Notes under the pieces: generated by a model | The model's database searches: none | What the model saw: only the letters and a program-made list of their open reading frames with translations | Told to the model about the DNA's origin: nothing | Shown here: one piece after another, positions 6,707 to 14,750 of the stretch | How positions within the stretch are numbered: position 1 is the stretch's first letter | Layout of the letters: every line of letters begins with the position of its first letter | Assembly (NCBI GenBank): GCA_000715855.1 | Contig: KL571195.1 | Coordinates: 127,279-153,704 of the forward strand | Origin: Actinoplanes liguriensis | GTDB lineage: Bacteria; Actinomycetota; Actinomycetes; Mycobacteriales; Micromonosporaceae | Reading direction: 5' to 3' | Length of the DNA: 26,426 bases | Program-made: the position numbers and the translations under genes

Positions 6707-6961
6707 TCAGACGGCCTGGTCGCCGAGCAGCCATGCCCCGGTGTCCGCGTCGTACGCGTGCGGACCAGCGGCGAGCACGTCACGTACCCAGGCCGGCAGG
6801 GTCTCCCCGGGCACGAACGTCACCAGGTGGCCCTCGGGACTGACCGCGCGCAGGAAGGCCGGCGCGACGCTCGGCGTCGACGGCCCGTCGACGCCGAGCT
6901 CCTGCGCGGCGAGATCCTGGCGCACCGAATTTTCTTCGGCGCGACGGTTCGACATCGCCAT
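6707..6961 (-). CDS. Small hypothetical protein downstream of the capsid gene
   Basis: An 84-residue protein (or 82 if the second ATG at 6955 is used) whose start lies only 4 bp after the capsid-gene stop. The N-terminus is charged and disordered-looking. The C-terminal half (SPEGHLVTFVPGETLPAWVRDVLAAGPHAYDADTG) looks like a compact domain. In HK97-type phages the gene after the capsid often encodes a head or connector accessory protein, but this one is shorter than usual connectors, so head-related function is inference from position only. Confidence 0.65.
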   Translation of the reverse strand: MAMSNRRAEENSVRQDLAAQELGVDGPSTPSVAPAFLRAVSPEGHLVTFVPGETLPAWVRDVLAAGPHAYDADTGAWLLGDQAV

Positions 6962-6965
6962 GGCG

Positions 6966-8363
6966 TCACGCGCCCTGGAGAGCGCGGTAGACGGCGAACG
7001 CCCGCGGCCGGGCCAGCTGCACGTCGCCGCGCCAGTGCGCCACGATGCCGACCTGTCCGTTCTCGGCGTACCGCTCGGTGAGTACCTGGATCGTGACGTC
7101 CAGGCGCTGACCGATGAGCATCTGCCGCCAGTCGCCGGCGAACACGTCGGTGGCGCGGCTGGTCATGGTGCCCTGGGTGTAGCTGGGGACCTGGTTGGTC
7201 ATCAGCCGCGGGATCGCGGCGACGTCGGCCGGGATCGCGAGCGGCTGCCCGGTGGTGTCGTATGCCTTGGCGTACTGGCGTGCGGCCTTCGAGTTCCAGA
7301 TCAGCGCGTTCGGGTCCTCGTTGTAGTCGCGCACGGTGTAGACCAGATCGAGAATCTCGTTCCAGTACGACGACGTGGTCTGCGCGGTGCCGTTGGTCGC
7401 GGCGCCGAGCACGCTGGACGAGGCGACCGCCAGGAGCGTGCCGAGCACACCGCGCGGGTTCGGCGGCGTGGCGAGGCTGATCGAGCCGGCGCCGGAGGTG
7501 ATCGAGCCGTACAGGGCGACGAGGTCGAGCTGAAGCGCGATGGCCTTGGCGATGGCGTCCATCACCAGCTGGTCGGCGTTGTCGGCGTCCTGGAACCATT
7601 CGAGGCTGCCGACGGTCAGCGCGCTCATCGTCTGCGTGGTGAGGGTCACGTTGTCGAACGTCGGGTCGCTGGCGGTGATCGTCGAGCCTTCCGTGCGGAA
7701 CGCCGCGGTCGGGTCGCCGGTGAGCCGGCCGATCTGCACGACCTTGGCGTCCATGGGCACGATTTCGGCGCCGGCCTGGAGCACCCGCGACTCGTTGCGG
7801 GCGCGGTCGATGATCTGGCCCGCCCAGATGGTCGGCACGATCGCCGAGCCGGTGCTGGTGGTCATCGCCCGGACCATGTTCGCGATGCCGCCGTGCTGAC
7901 CGATGACGGCCTGCTCTGCCTGCGCCCGGGCAGCCGAGTGGCGGGCGACGATGGCGTGCTCGGCGAACCGCTGGCCGCGCTCGACGACGGCGCTCTGGCC
8001 ATCGTTGCTGCGGACCCAGGCCGGTCCGGCCGAGCCAGCCTGCCGTGCAGCGCCGGTGGCCGGCGCGAGCTCGCGGGCCGGGCCGCCGCCCGAAGCACCA
8101 GTCGGACGCACCGAGCCGTACGCGCGCTGAACCTGGTCTTCTTCGTCCTGGGACCGGAGCAGGCCGGTCAGTTCGTCGTCGGCGGCCTGGTGCTCGGCGT
8201 TCGCCCGGTCGCGGGCCTCGGCCGCGGTTCGAACCATGTCCTCGTCGAGGTAGGGGTGATCGCGCAGGGCCGCGAGTTCGTCCTGGGCGCGCTGGAGACG
8301 GGTGGCGGCTTCGTTGCGGCGGCGGGTGGCCGCGCCGATGAGCTGGGGCAGGGTTACAGACAC
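6966..8363 (-). CDS. HK97-fold phage major capsid protein
   Basis: A 465-residue protein. Residues 1-75 form a charged coiled coil like the scaffolding delta domain of HK97-type capsids. A Gly/Ala-rich linker follows (about 85-125). The capsid fold then starts around GSAIVPTIWAGQIIDRARNESRVLQAG, continues through IVPMDAKVVQIGRLTGDPTA and ITASDPTFDNVTLT, and ends with the late region DVFAGDWRQMLIGQRLDVTIQVL and VGIVAHWRGDVQLARPRAFAV. These are standard features of the HK97 capsid family. The start is GTG 8363 with GGAGG upstream. No adjacent head protease, portal or terminase gene exists, which is unusual for a protein of this class and suggests dependence on a helper phage. Confidence 0.93.
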   Translation of the reverse strand: MSVTLPQLIGAATRRRNEAATRLQRAQDELAALRDHPYLDEDMVRTAAEARDRANAEHQAADDELTGLLRSQDEEDQVQRAYGSVRPTGASGGGPARELAPATGAARQAGSAGPAWVRSNDGQSAVVERGQRFAEHAIVARHSAARAQAEQAVIGQHGGIANMVRAMTTSTGSAIVPTIWAGQIIDRARNESRVLQAGAEIVPMDAKVVQIGRLTGDPTAAFRTEGSTITASDPTFDNVTLTTQTMSALTVGSLEWFQDADNADQLVMDAIAKAIALQLDLVALYGSITSGAGSISLATPPNPRGVLGTLLAVASSSVLGAATNGTAQTTSSYWNEILDLVYTVRDYNEDPNALIWNSKAARQYAKAYDTTGQPLAIPADVAAIPRLMTNQVPSYTQGTMTSRATDVFAGDWRQMLIGQRLDVTIQVLTERYAENGQVGIVAHWRGDVQLARPRAFAVYRALQGA

Positions 8364-8690
8364 AGGAGCCCTCCGGGGCGTAACGCGGGTGAGGTTTCCC
8401 CGGTCAGACGGCCGGCTTCAAACCGCGGTGCGCGGCGAGCGGTCGCGTGCAAGCGAGGGCAGGGCACTGACGTTCCAGCCGCGTTGTGCAGTCGGCCGGT
8501 CGAGTCGGAAGCCGACCGGATCGCGAGCGCTGCGGATTGGTGCCAGCGGAGATCACCCGCGGTGACAGGTGGCCGTCAAGCGGACTCACGCACCAGCGCG
8601 GATGGTAGAGACAATGGTACATCGCTTGGGCTTTTCGGCCCGCGCACACAAACGGAATTCAGGTCGGCGGGTGAACCCGAGGGCCGGTCT
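8364..8690. other. 327-bp noncoding region upstream of the capsid gene
   Basis: No convincing coding sequence. It contains the second copy of the 19-bp repeat (8658-8676), a small hairpin GGGC-TTTTCG-GCCC (8628-8641), and a stem GGGCCG (8681-8686)/CGGCCC (8702-8707) spanning the stop of the upstream gene. The capsid promoter should lie here; I could not identify a convincing -10 or -35 pair. Confidence 0.5.
8658..8676 (+). repeat. 19-bp direct repeat, copy 2
   Basis: TTCAGGTCGGCGGGTGAAC, matching 6322-6340 at 18 of 19 positions in the same orientation and located on the upstream side of the capsid module. Confidence 0.7.
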
Positions 8691-8921
8691 CTAAAAGATC
8701 TCGGCCCGCAGGCGCCGCAGCAGCATGGTCACGTCGGAGCGCCGCTCGGCCCACTGGTAGCGCCGCCCCTCCTCAGCAACGAACTGCACGGGCTCCGTCG
8801 TAGTCACGTGGCGAGTGAGCGGGACGACGAGCGGGCCGCGGTCGGCAGTCCAACCGACAACGAGCATCACTTCGGTGGCGTCCAGGTCGACGAGGAATAG
8901 CGGCTTGGTCTGTGGGATCAC
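8691..8921 (-). CDS. Small hypothetical protein coupled to the helicase gene
   Basis: A 76-residue protein starting at GTG 8921, overlapping the helicase stop (GTGA), with GGAGG upstream. The N-terminus (KPLFLVDLDATEVMLVVGWTADRGPLVVPLT) is beta-rich and the C-terminus is a basic helix (RSDVTMLLRRLRAEIF). I do not recognise the family. Last gene of the 11026-8691 operon. Confidence 0.6.
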   Translation of the reverse strand: MIPQTKPLFLVDLDATEVMLVVGWTADRGPLVVPLTRHVTTTEPVQFVAEEGRRYQWAERRSDVTMLLRRLRAEIF

Positions 8922-10705
8922 GGGATGCCTCCTGGTTTCTTGGCCGCGCACGCTGCACAGCCGGGGTGTTCGGGCCGGTTCTGGGCAAGCCACCAGTGGT
9001 GTCCGCCCTCGCTGGAGTAGCGGGCGACGAGGGTGCTGAGTACGGATGCCTGGTCCGCTGCCCGGTCCGCATCGGTCCGCGCGGCCTGCACCGACTGCGG
9101 ACCACGTTGCGGCAGCTCATAGCTCACTCGATCAACGTGGTCCGCGATGGTCCGCGATATTGCGGACAAGCTCTCTGGTTCTGAGGTAGACGCCGATGAC
9201 GTTGTCCCTACTGAGCTTTGAAATCTGTGCGGACCATGTGGACCAAGTGGACCAGTAGCGGTGTTGACCTGGTAGTTTTCTGGGCTTTGACTGCTTAGGC
9301 TGCGCGGACCGCCTGTGGACCGGTCCGCGGTGAGCAGAGCGACGCCGTAGAAGGTGCGCTTACGCTCGCAGCCCTGGCGGGGTCGGGCGACCTGGATGCC
9401 GGGAAGGACAGCGCGCAGGTTGCGGCCGAGCGTCTGCTTACTGCCCGCAGGCCGGCCGTTGTCCTCGCACCACGTCTTCCATGCCGTCCACAGGTCATCG
9501 ACGAGCACCTCGTGGCCCGGGCCGGTCTCGCACATCTCGCGCAGGAAGGCGCCGGTGGGCGACGCAGCGTCGGCCATCGCGGTGACGGCCTCCACAGAGG
9601 ATGCAGGTTCGGTGATCCGGTCGCGGCGGTTGACCCGGTCCAGGCCGTCGAGCGCCCAGTTCAGAATGCCCGGCAACTCCCGGTTGAGATCCTGGCCGAG
9701 GTTGATGTCTTCCTTGCCGAGCCAGGAATTCGCCAGTACCAAGGTGATGAACCGGGTCGCGATGGCCCCGGACGAGTCACCGAACGTCGGCAGTTCGTTG
9801 GACAGGATCACGAGCCGGGTCGGTAGCTGCCCGGTCCAGGCGTCCCGGTTCTTGCGGTCGATGGTGAGCGTGTCCTCGCCGGAGAGCATGAGCAGCCGCT
9901 CGACGACCTGGTGACTGTCGCGGCCGGCCAGCCGCGCATCGCTGATGATTGCCAGCGGCTTGCCGAGCAGCGGTGCGAGACCGAATTGCGTGTTGAGGCT
10001 CGCCAGGGTCGGCCCGGCCATGTTCGTCTTGCCAACCAGCGCGGTCAGAATCCGGGCGATGGTGCCCTTGCCGCCGCGGGGCGGGCCGACGATGAGAAGG
10101 ATCTTGTGGAGGTCGGTCCGCCCGCTGAGCACGTATCCGAAGTACTCCTGGAGAGCATGAACCGAGTCCTGGTCGCCCGGCCACAGGTCGGCAAGGAACT
10201 TCAGCCACCGTCCGGGCGGCGGGGTATCCGGCTCGTACGCGAACGGCACCGCAGCGAGGTTGAAAAATCGCGGGTCGTGCGGGCGGAGTGTTCGCGTCGT
10301 GACGTCGAGCAGGCCGTTCGCGACGGACACGAACACCGGGCTCTCGCCGCCGGACGCGGTCAACCAGCTGGGCGGATTGACGTCCTCGGGCAGAAACGTG
10401 ATGGCCTCGGCGGCGGCCGACACCTCGCCGATGCGGCGCCGGCTCGGGTGCCACGCCTTGACCTTGGGCGGGTCCTCGCTGCGGTCGAGGTAGTTCGCAT
10501 CTTCGAGCCATAGCCACAGGTCGGCGCTGATGGCGGCCTGGTCGCGCTCGACCCACTTGCTGCGGTCCCACACCATCCAGCTGCCCCGCCAGCGGCGGAT
10601 GGTGAACGTGTCGTTGTGCCGGTGGTTGTCCAGCCATGCCCGCGCAACGGCCATTGGCTCGTGCGGGGCGGGGATGGTTTTCGGGTCGGCTGGAGCGATC
10701 GTCAC
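8918..10705 (-). CDS. D5/P4-type superfamily 3 helicase (replication primase-helicase lacking a prim-pol domain)
   Basis: A 595-residue protein. Residues about 35-150 match the D5 N-terminal region that precedes the helicase in phage and plasmid replication proteins. The SF3 core is clear: Walker A GPPRGGKGT (207-215), an acidic strand LAIISDARL (251-259) as Walker B, motif C RLVILSNELP with Asn303, and an arginine finger region ATRFI (R318). A winged-helix-like C-terminal part (about 390-460) is followed by a low-complexity tail. It should unwind the element's origin. No archaeo-eukaryotic primase domain is present, so priming must come from elsewhere. The start is GTG 10705, overlapping the preceding stop (GTGA). 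The 3' part of the gene carries a dense repeat cluster that may be the origin. Confidence 0.92.
   Translation of the reverse strand: MTIAPADPKTIPAPHEPMAVARAWLDNHRHNDTFTIRRWRGSWMVWDRSKWVERDQAAISADLWLWLEDANYLDRSEDPPKVKAWHPSRRRIGEVSAAAEAITFLPEDVNPPSWLTASGGESPVFVSVANGLLDVTTRTLRPHDPRFFNLAAVPFAYEPDTPPPGRWLKFLADLWPGDQDSVHALQEYFGYVLSGRTDLHKILLIVGPPRGGKGTIARILTALVGKTNMAGPTLASLNTQFGLAPLLGKPLAIISDARLAGRDSHQVVERLLMLSGEDTLTIDRKNRDAWTGQLPTRLVILSNELPTFGDSSGAIATRFITLVLANSWLGKEDINLGQDLNRELPGILNWALDGLDRVNRRDRITEPASSVEAVTAMADAASPTGAFLREMCETGPGHEVLVDDLWTAWKTWCEDNGRPAGSKQTLGRNLRAVLPGIQVARPRQGCERKRTFYGVALLTADRSTGGPRSLSSQSPENYQVNTATGPLGPHGPHRFQSSVGTTSSASTSEPESLSAISRTIADHVDRVSYELPQRGPQSVQAARTDADRAADQASVLSTLVARYSSEGGHHWWLAQNRPEHPGCAACAAKKPGGIP
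9053..9328. repeat. GCGGAC/GTCCGC hexamer cluster within the helicase gene, candidate origin
   Basis: GTCCGC begins at 9053, 9065, 9075, 9140, 9150 and 9323, and GCGGAC at 9097, 9162, 9229 and 9304. A perfect direct repeat GGTCCGCGAT occurs twice in tandem (9139-9158). GGACCANGT units recur at 9-bp steps near 9231-9256. Random expectation for this length is below one copy. The same hexamer recurs at both ends of the element. Confidence 0.6.
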
Positions 10706-10848
10706 CGGCGCCGCCGGATCCCGTACTCCGCGGCAACCGTGGGACCGTACGTGTTGACAATGAACTGGTCGAGGGCTGCGACGTTGCGTGGATTCGGTCG
10801 CCAGTGGCGCGGCTTCGGGGCCGGCGGAGTGAACTTGGATCGGCTCAT
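10702..10848 (-). CDS. 48-residue hypothetical protein between Xis-like and helicase genes
   Basis: Starts at ATG 10848, one base after the Xis-like stop, and its stop overlaps the helicase start (GTGA). The tight packing on both sides is the main support for translation. The product is basic, with a Pro/Lys-rich N-terminus and a helix (NVAALDQFIVNTYGPTVAAEYG). No family recognised. Confidence 0.55.
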   Translation of the reverse strand: MSRSKFTPPAPKPRHWRPNPRNVAALDQFIVNTYGPTVAAEYGIRRRR

Positions 10849-10849
10849 C

Positions 10850-11026
10850 TCAGGCCACGTCCTCGCCGCGCAGCCACGCTTCAACGGCCGACTCCGGGTA
10901 GAGCACGCGGCGGCCGCGCTTCTTCCCCGCCGGCCCCTTGCCACACATCCGCCAGTACCGCACGGTGCTCGGGCTGGTCCGGGCAAGTTCGGCGACTTCT
11001 TCTGTCGTTAGGAACTTTTCGGGCAC
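10850..11026 (-). CDS. Excisionase-like small winged-helix protein
   Basis: A 58-residue protein starting at GTG 11026 behind GGAG. It shows the compact MerR/Xis winged-helix pattern: FLTTEEVAELARTSPSTVRYWR (helix-turn-helix), a Gly/Lys-rich wing (GKGPAGKKRGRRVLYPES) and the terminal AVEAWLRGE helix. Excisionases of this type bind DNA near att and bias the integrase toward excision. It is divergent from the second Xre gene and first in an operon with a small gene, the helicase and another small gene, so excision and replication appear co-induced. Confidence 0.88.
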   Translation of the reverse strand: MPEKFLTTEEVAELARTSPSTVRYWRMCGKGPAGKKRGRRVLYPESAVEAWLRGEDVA

Positions 11027-11156
11027 ACTGATCTCCAAGTCGCATGGTGGGTTGATCACTACCCGCCTGATGACTGGAAACAATGATCCGCGTTGGTCTT
11101 GCTGTCAAGCACGTGGAGGATTAGCGTCTACCCACATGACGGGTAGCGTTGGTCAT
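11027..11156. promoter_or_regulatory. Divergent promoter-operator region between xis-like and xre-like genes
   Basis: CTACCC (11128-11133) and GGGTAG (11141-11146) form a dyad, and another CTACCCG lies at 11059-11065 toward the xis-like side. TAGCGT occurs twice (11122-11127 and 11144-11149). The second copy is exactly 7 bases before GTG 11157 and overlaps the right arm of the dyad, so repressor binding there should block this promoter. Confidence 0.6.
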
Positions 11157-11660
11157 GTGGACCCTGAGCAGCTGTTCGGGGTGGGGGTACGGAACGCACG
11201 CCAGTCCCGCGGCTGGTCCCAAGAGGCCCTTGCCGCGGAGCTCGCGAAGGTCGGCATCAACGTCGGCGGCCAGAGCGGGGTGGCACGGATCGAGCGCGGG
11301 GAGAGGCCAACCCGCCTGAACGAGGTCGTCGCGATCGCGGATTTTCTCGACATCGACCTAAACCTCGATCTCGGCGCATACGGGCAGGCTGCGAGAAGAT
11401 CCGAGGGTGAGGAGCTCCAAGCCGCTTTGAGAGACGTGACCGAGCAGCTCACCCGGGTAGAGAAGGAACTTGATCTACGCCGAGCGCACGTACAGGCCGC
11501 AAAGGCGACTCTCGACGAGGCCGAGCGAGAGATGACGGAGTTAGCCCTCCGCCGGCGGGAACTTCAGCGGGCGCACGCTCACCTATCGGCCAGCCTGGCC
11601 GCCGCCGCAGACGCGCGCATGCGAGCTGAGATGCTGCTGAAGGAGATCGATGGCGAGTAA
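11157..11660 (+). CDS. Xre-family regulator with C-terminal coiled coil
   Basis: A 167-residue protein from GTG 11157; ATG 11136 would add seven residues and is a fair alternative. Residues about 5-62 are a cro/C1 helix-turn-helix (FGVGVRNARQSRGWSQEALAAEL, then GQSGVARIERGERP). From about residue 80 on it is a long charged heptad-like helix (EELQAALRDVTEQLTRVEKELDLRR and onward), a dimerisation coiled coil. GTG 11157 was chosen because TAGCGT sits at the leaderless spacing and overlaps the CTACCC/GGGTAG dyad. It likely represses the xis-helicase operon and itself, acting as the element's lysogeny regulator. Its 3' end overlaps the integrase start by 11 bases. Confidence 0.85.
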   Translation: MDPEQLFGVGVRNARQSRGWSQEALAAELAKVGINVGGQSGVARIERGERPTRLNEVVAIADFLDIDLNLDLGAYGQAARRSEGEELQAALRDVTEQLTRVEKELDLRRAHVQAAKATLDEAEREMTELALRRRELQRAHAHLSASLAAAADARMRAEMLLKEIDGE

Positions 11661-12716
11661 GAGCATCAAGAAGCGCCCCGACGGGAAGTGGCGGGCCCGC
11701 TACCGCGACGAGGCCGGCAAGGAGTTCGCGAAACACTTCGCCCGGAAGAAGGACGGCGAGCGCTGGCTCGACGAGATGACGGCCTCGATCGTCACCGGGC
11801 AGTACGTCGACCCGAAGGCCGGCGTCATCACGTTCACCCGGTTCTTCGCCGACTGGTCTGAGCGTCAGGTCTGGGCCTCGGGCACCGATAAGGGAGCTGG
11901 ATCAAGAAGATGCAGACCGCCGACCGCGGCGAGGGCAAGCCGCGCGGCCTGGCGCCGGGCACGATCAAGACCCGGCTGCAGAACGTCCGCACCGTGTTCC
12001 GCGCGGCGGTCCGTGACAAGGTGAAAGTCGACGACCCGACCGAGGACGTCACGATCCCCCGCCAGCGCCGCGCCGACGTCGCGATGGTCTTGCCGACCCC
12101 GGCACAGGTCGGCGCGCTGCTCGATCACGCCGCCGTGCCGTGGATGCGGCTCTTCATCGCGCTGGCCGCGTTCGCCGGCTTGCGCCTGGGCGAGGCGGCC
12201 GCGGTGCGGCGCCGGGACGTCAACTTCCTCGGCCGGATCCTCCAGGTCACGCAGCAGGTCCAGCGCGGCCCGGGCGGGACCGTCCTGATCACCCCGCCGA
12301 AGTACGGCAGCGAGCGCCCGGTCTTTCTAGCCGATGGGCTGCTCGACATGCTCTCGATCCACGTCAAGGACATGCCGGAGTCCGTACACGGCTGGCTGTT
12401 CCTCGGCGAGGGCCAGGACCCGCCGCACCAAAACACCGTCGGCTACTGGTGGCGCAAGACGTGCAAGGCGGCCGGCGTCGAAGGCATCACGCTTCACGAC
12501 CTGCGGCACTGGTATGCCAGCGGCCTGATCGCCGAGGGCTGCGACGTGGTCACGGTCCAGAAGGCGCTCGGCCATGCGAAGCCGACCACCACGCTCACGA
12601 CATACGCGCACCTCTGGCCGACCGCCGAGGACCGGACCCGCAAGGCCGCAGGCTCCCTGATGACTCAGGCTCTTGCGGACTCACTGCGGACTACCGGCCC
12701 CCGAAAGGCGGTCTGA
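11650..12716 (+). pseudogene. int: Tyrosine-recombinase integrase, frameshifted with internal deletion
   Basis: Starts at ATG 11650 behind AGGAG. The N-terminal part (SIKKRPDGKWRARYRDEAGKE, then FADWSERQVWASGTDK) is the arm-binding and start of the core-binding region. Near 11888-11895 the frame changes and sense resumes as SWIKKMQTADRGEG, with GLAPGTIKTRLQNVRTVFRAAV next. About 30 codons normally present between these parts are absent. The catalytic domain is complete: Arg in AGLRLGEAA, Lys in PPKYGSERP, LHDLRHW (H-x-x-R), LGHAKPTT, and the Tyr in TLTTYAHLW. It lies 24 bp from the right att repeat. Either the copy is inactivated or the assembly lost bases; no adapter sequence is visible here. 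Confidence 0.88.
12674..12691 (+). repeat. Right-end TGCGGAC pair, candidate arm site
   Basis: TGCGGAC at 12674-12680 and 12685-12691, 11 bp apart in the same orientation as the left-end repeats, embedded in the last codons of the integrase gene about 50 bp from the right att core. Confidence 0.6.
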
Positions 12717-12736
12717 CCAGTGCTGATGCTGCTGTA

Positions 12737-13822
<1,086 letters not shown>

Positions 13823-13857
13823 GGAACGTCAGTCTACGGGTTCGGCTCTCCGCCTCA

Positions 13858-14643
13858 TCATCGGAAGAACTTCCGCAGCTCCGCCGCGACCAGGCCGGGT
13901 TTGCCACTGTTGTCCGCGGCGAGATGACCGACGCCCGCCAGGGTCACCCGAGACGCTCTCGGCAGCACCGGCTCAAGACCATTCAAGACCGATGTGAGGT
14001 ACGCCGGTGAGCGGTCCCCGCCGAGCAGCAACGTCTCCGCGGTCACGCCCGCATACGTGGTCAGCGGCCCGGCGGCGCCCTCGACCACGGCCGCGTCCAG
14101 CCGCATCGTCGGCACCAGCTCGGCGATCCCGGAGTCGCGCACGGCCAGCCCGGCGAGCGGGAGCATCGCGGCCCGGGGCAGGAACCGGGCGCCGCCGGTG
14201 CCCTTCACGACCGTGGTGAACGCGGCCGCGGTGCGACCCTGGGACAGCTCACGTTCGTACCGGGAAAGCCAGGCAATCGGATCGTGAAGATGGTGTTTGA
14301 GGGGCGGCTCATACAGGGCGAGGCGCTCGATCGGCAGTTCGAGCGCCGCCCGCAGCGCGATGACCGCCCCGGAGCTCAGCCCGAACACGTTGCGCGCGCC
14401 GGTCTCGTCGAGCACCGCGGCCAGGTCGCCGATCTCGGCCCGCAGCCCGTGGCCGGGCGCGGCCGGGCCGCTGAACCCGCGGCCGCGCCTGTCCGGCACG
14501 TAGACCGTGAAGTCGCCGGCCAGCTCGTGGGCCAGCCGGGTGAAGTTCGCCGACGTCTGCATTCCGCCGTGCAGCAGCACGACCTTGGGTCCCCCGTCAC
14601 CGAAGACCCGCCACCGGATGTCCGTCTTCACCAAAGCCATCAT
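13858..14643 (-). CDS. Alpha/beta hydrolase
   Basis: About 261 residues. The oxyanion-hole segment is VVLLHGGMQTSANF, the nucleophile elbow is FGLSSGAVIAL (G-x-S-x-G with Ser), and the catalytic His is in LAGVGHLAADN. These are hallmarks of esterase, lipase or haloalkane-type hydrolases; the substrate is unknown. ATG 14643 (or the adjacent ATG 14640) is preferred because TACGGT (minus strand 14656-14651) is exactly 7 bases upstream and sits inside a 16-bp palindrome. That predicts a leaderless, operator-controlled gene. It is divergent from the ada/alkA-type gene. Confidence 0.87.
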   Translation of the reverse strand: MMALVKTDIRWRVFGDGGPKVVLLHGGMQTSANFTRLAHELAGDFTVYVPDRRGRGFSGPAAPGHGLRAEIGDLAAVLDETGARNVFGLSSGAVIALRAALELPIERLALYEPPLKHHLHDPIAWLSRYERELSQGRTAAAFTTVVKGTGGARFLPRAAMLPLAGLAVRDSGIAELVPTMRLDAAVVEGAAGPLTTYAGVTAETLLLGGDRSPAYLTSVLNGLEPVLPRASRVTLAGVGHLAADNSGKPGLVAAELRKFFR

Positions 14644-14646
14644 GCC

Positions 14647-14691
14647 GTCAACCGTAGTTGACACGTACTCGATTCGTCAACTGTGGTTGAC
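14647..14691. promoter_or_regulatory. Twin 16-bp palindromic operators
   Basis: GTCAAC-CGTA-GTTGAC (14647-14662) and GTCAAC-TGTG-GTTGAC (14676-14691) have identical perfect arms and start 29 bp apart. The first covers the hydrolase -10 element. Such paired dyads suit a TetR-like or similar dimeric repressor, but no such gene lies next to them. Confidence 0.75.
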
Positions 14692-14750
14692 AGCGGTGAT
14701 GTCCGAAACCCGCCAGCCGCAGGTGCCGGCAGCGGAGCAGACTCGGTGAC

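Noticed and set aside
6376..6783. Minus-strand open frame in the gap beyond the capsid module
   Set aside because: Arg/Ser/Thr-rich composition, no ribosome-binding site, and overlap with the better-supported 84-residue gene.
8404..8649. Possible 81-residue minus-strand gene upstream of the capsid gene
   Set aside because: Cys/His content looked zinc-finger-like at first, but spacing fits no known finger, composition is random-like and there is no ribosome-binding site.
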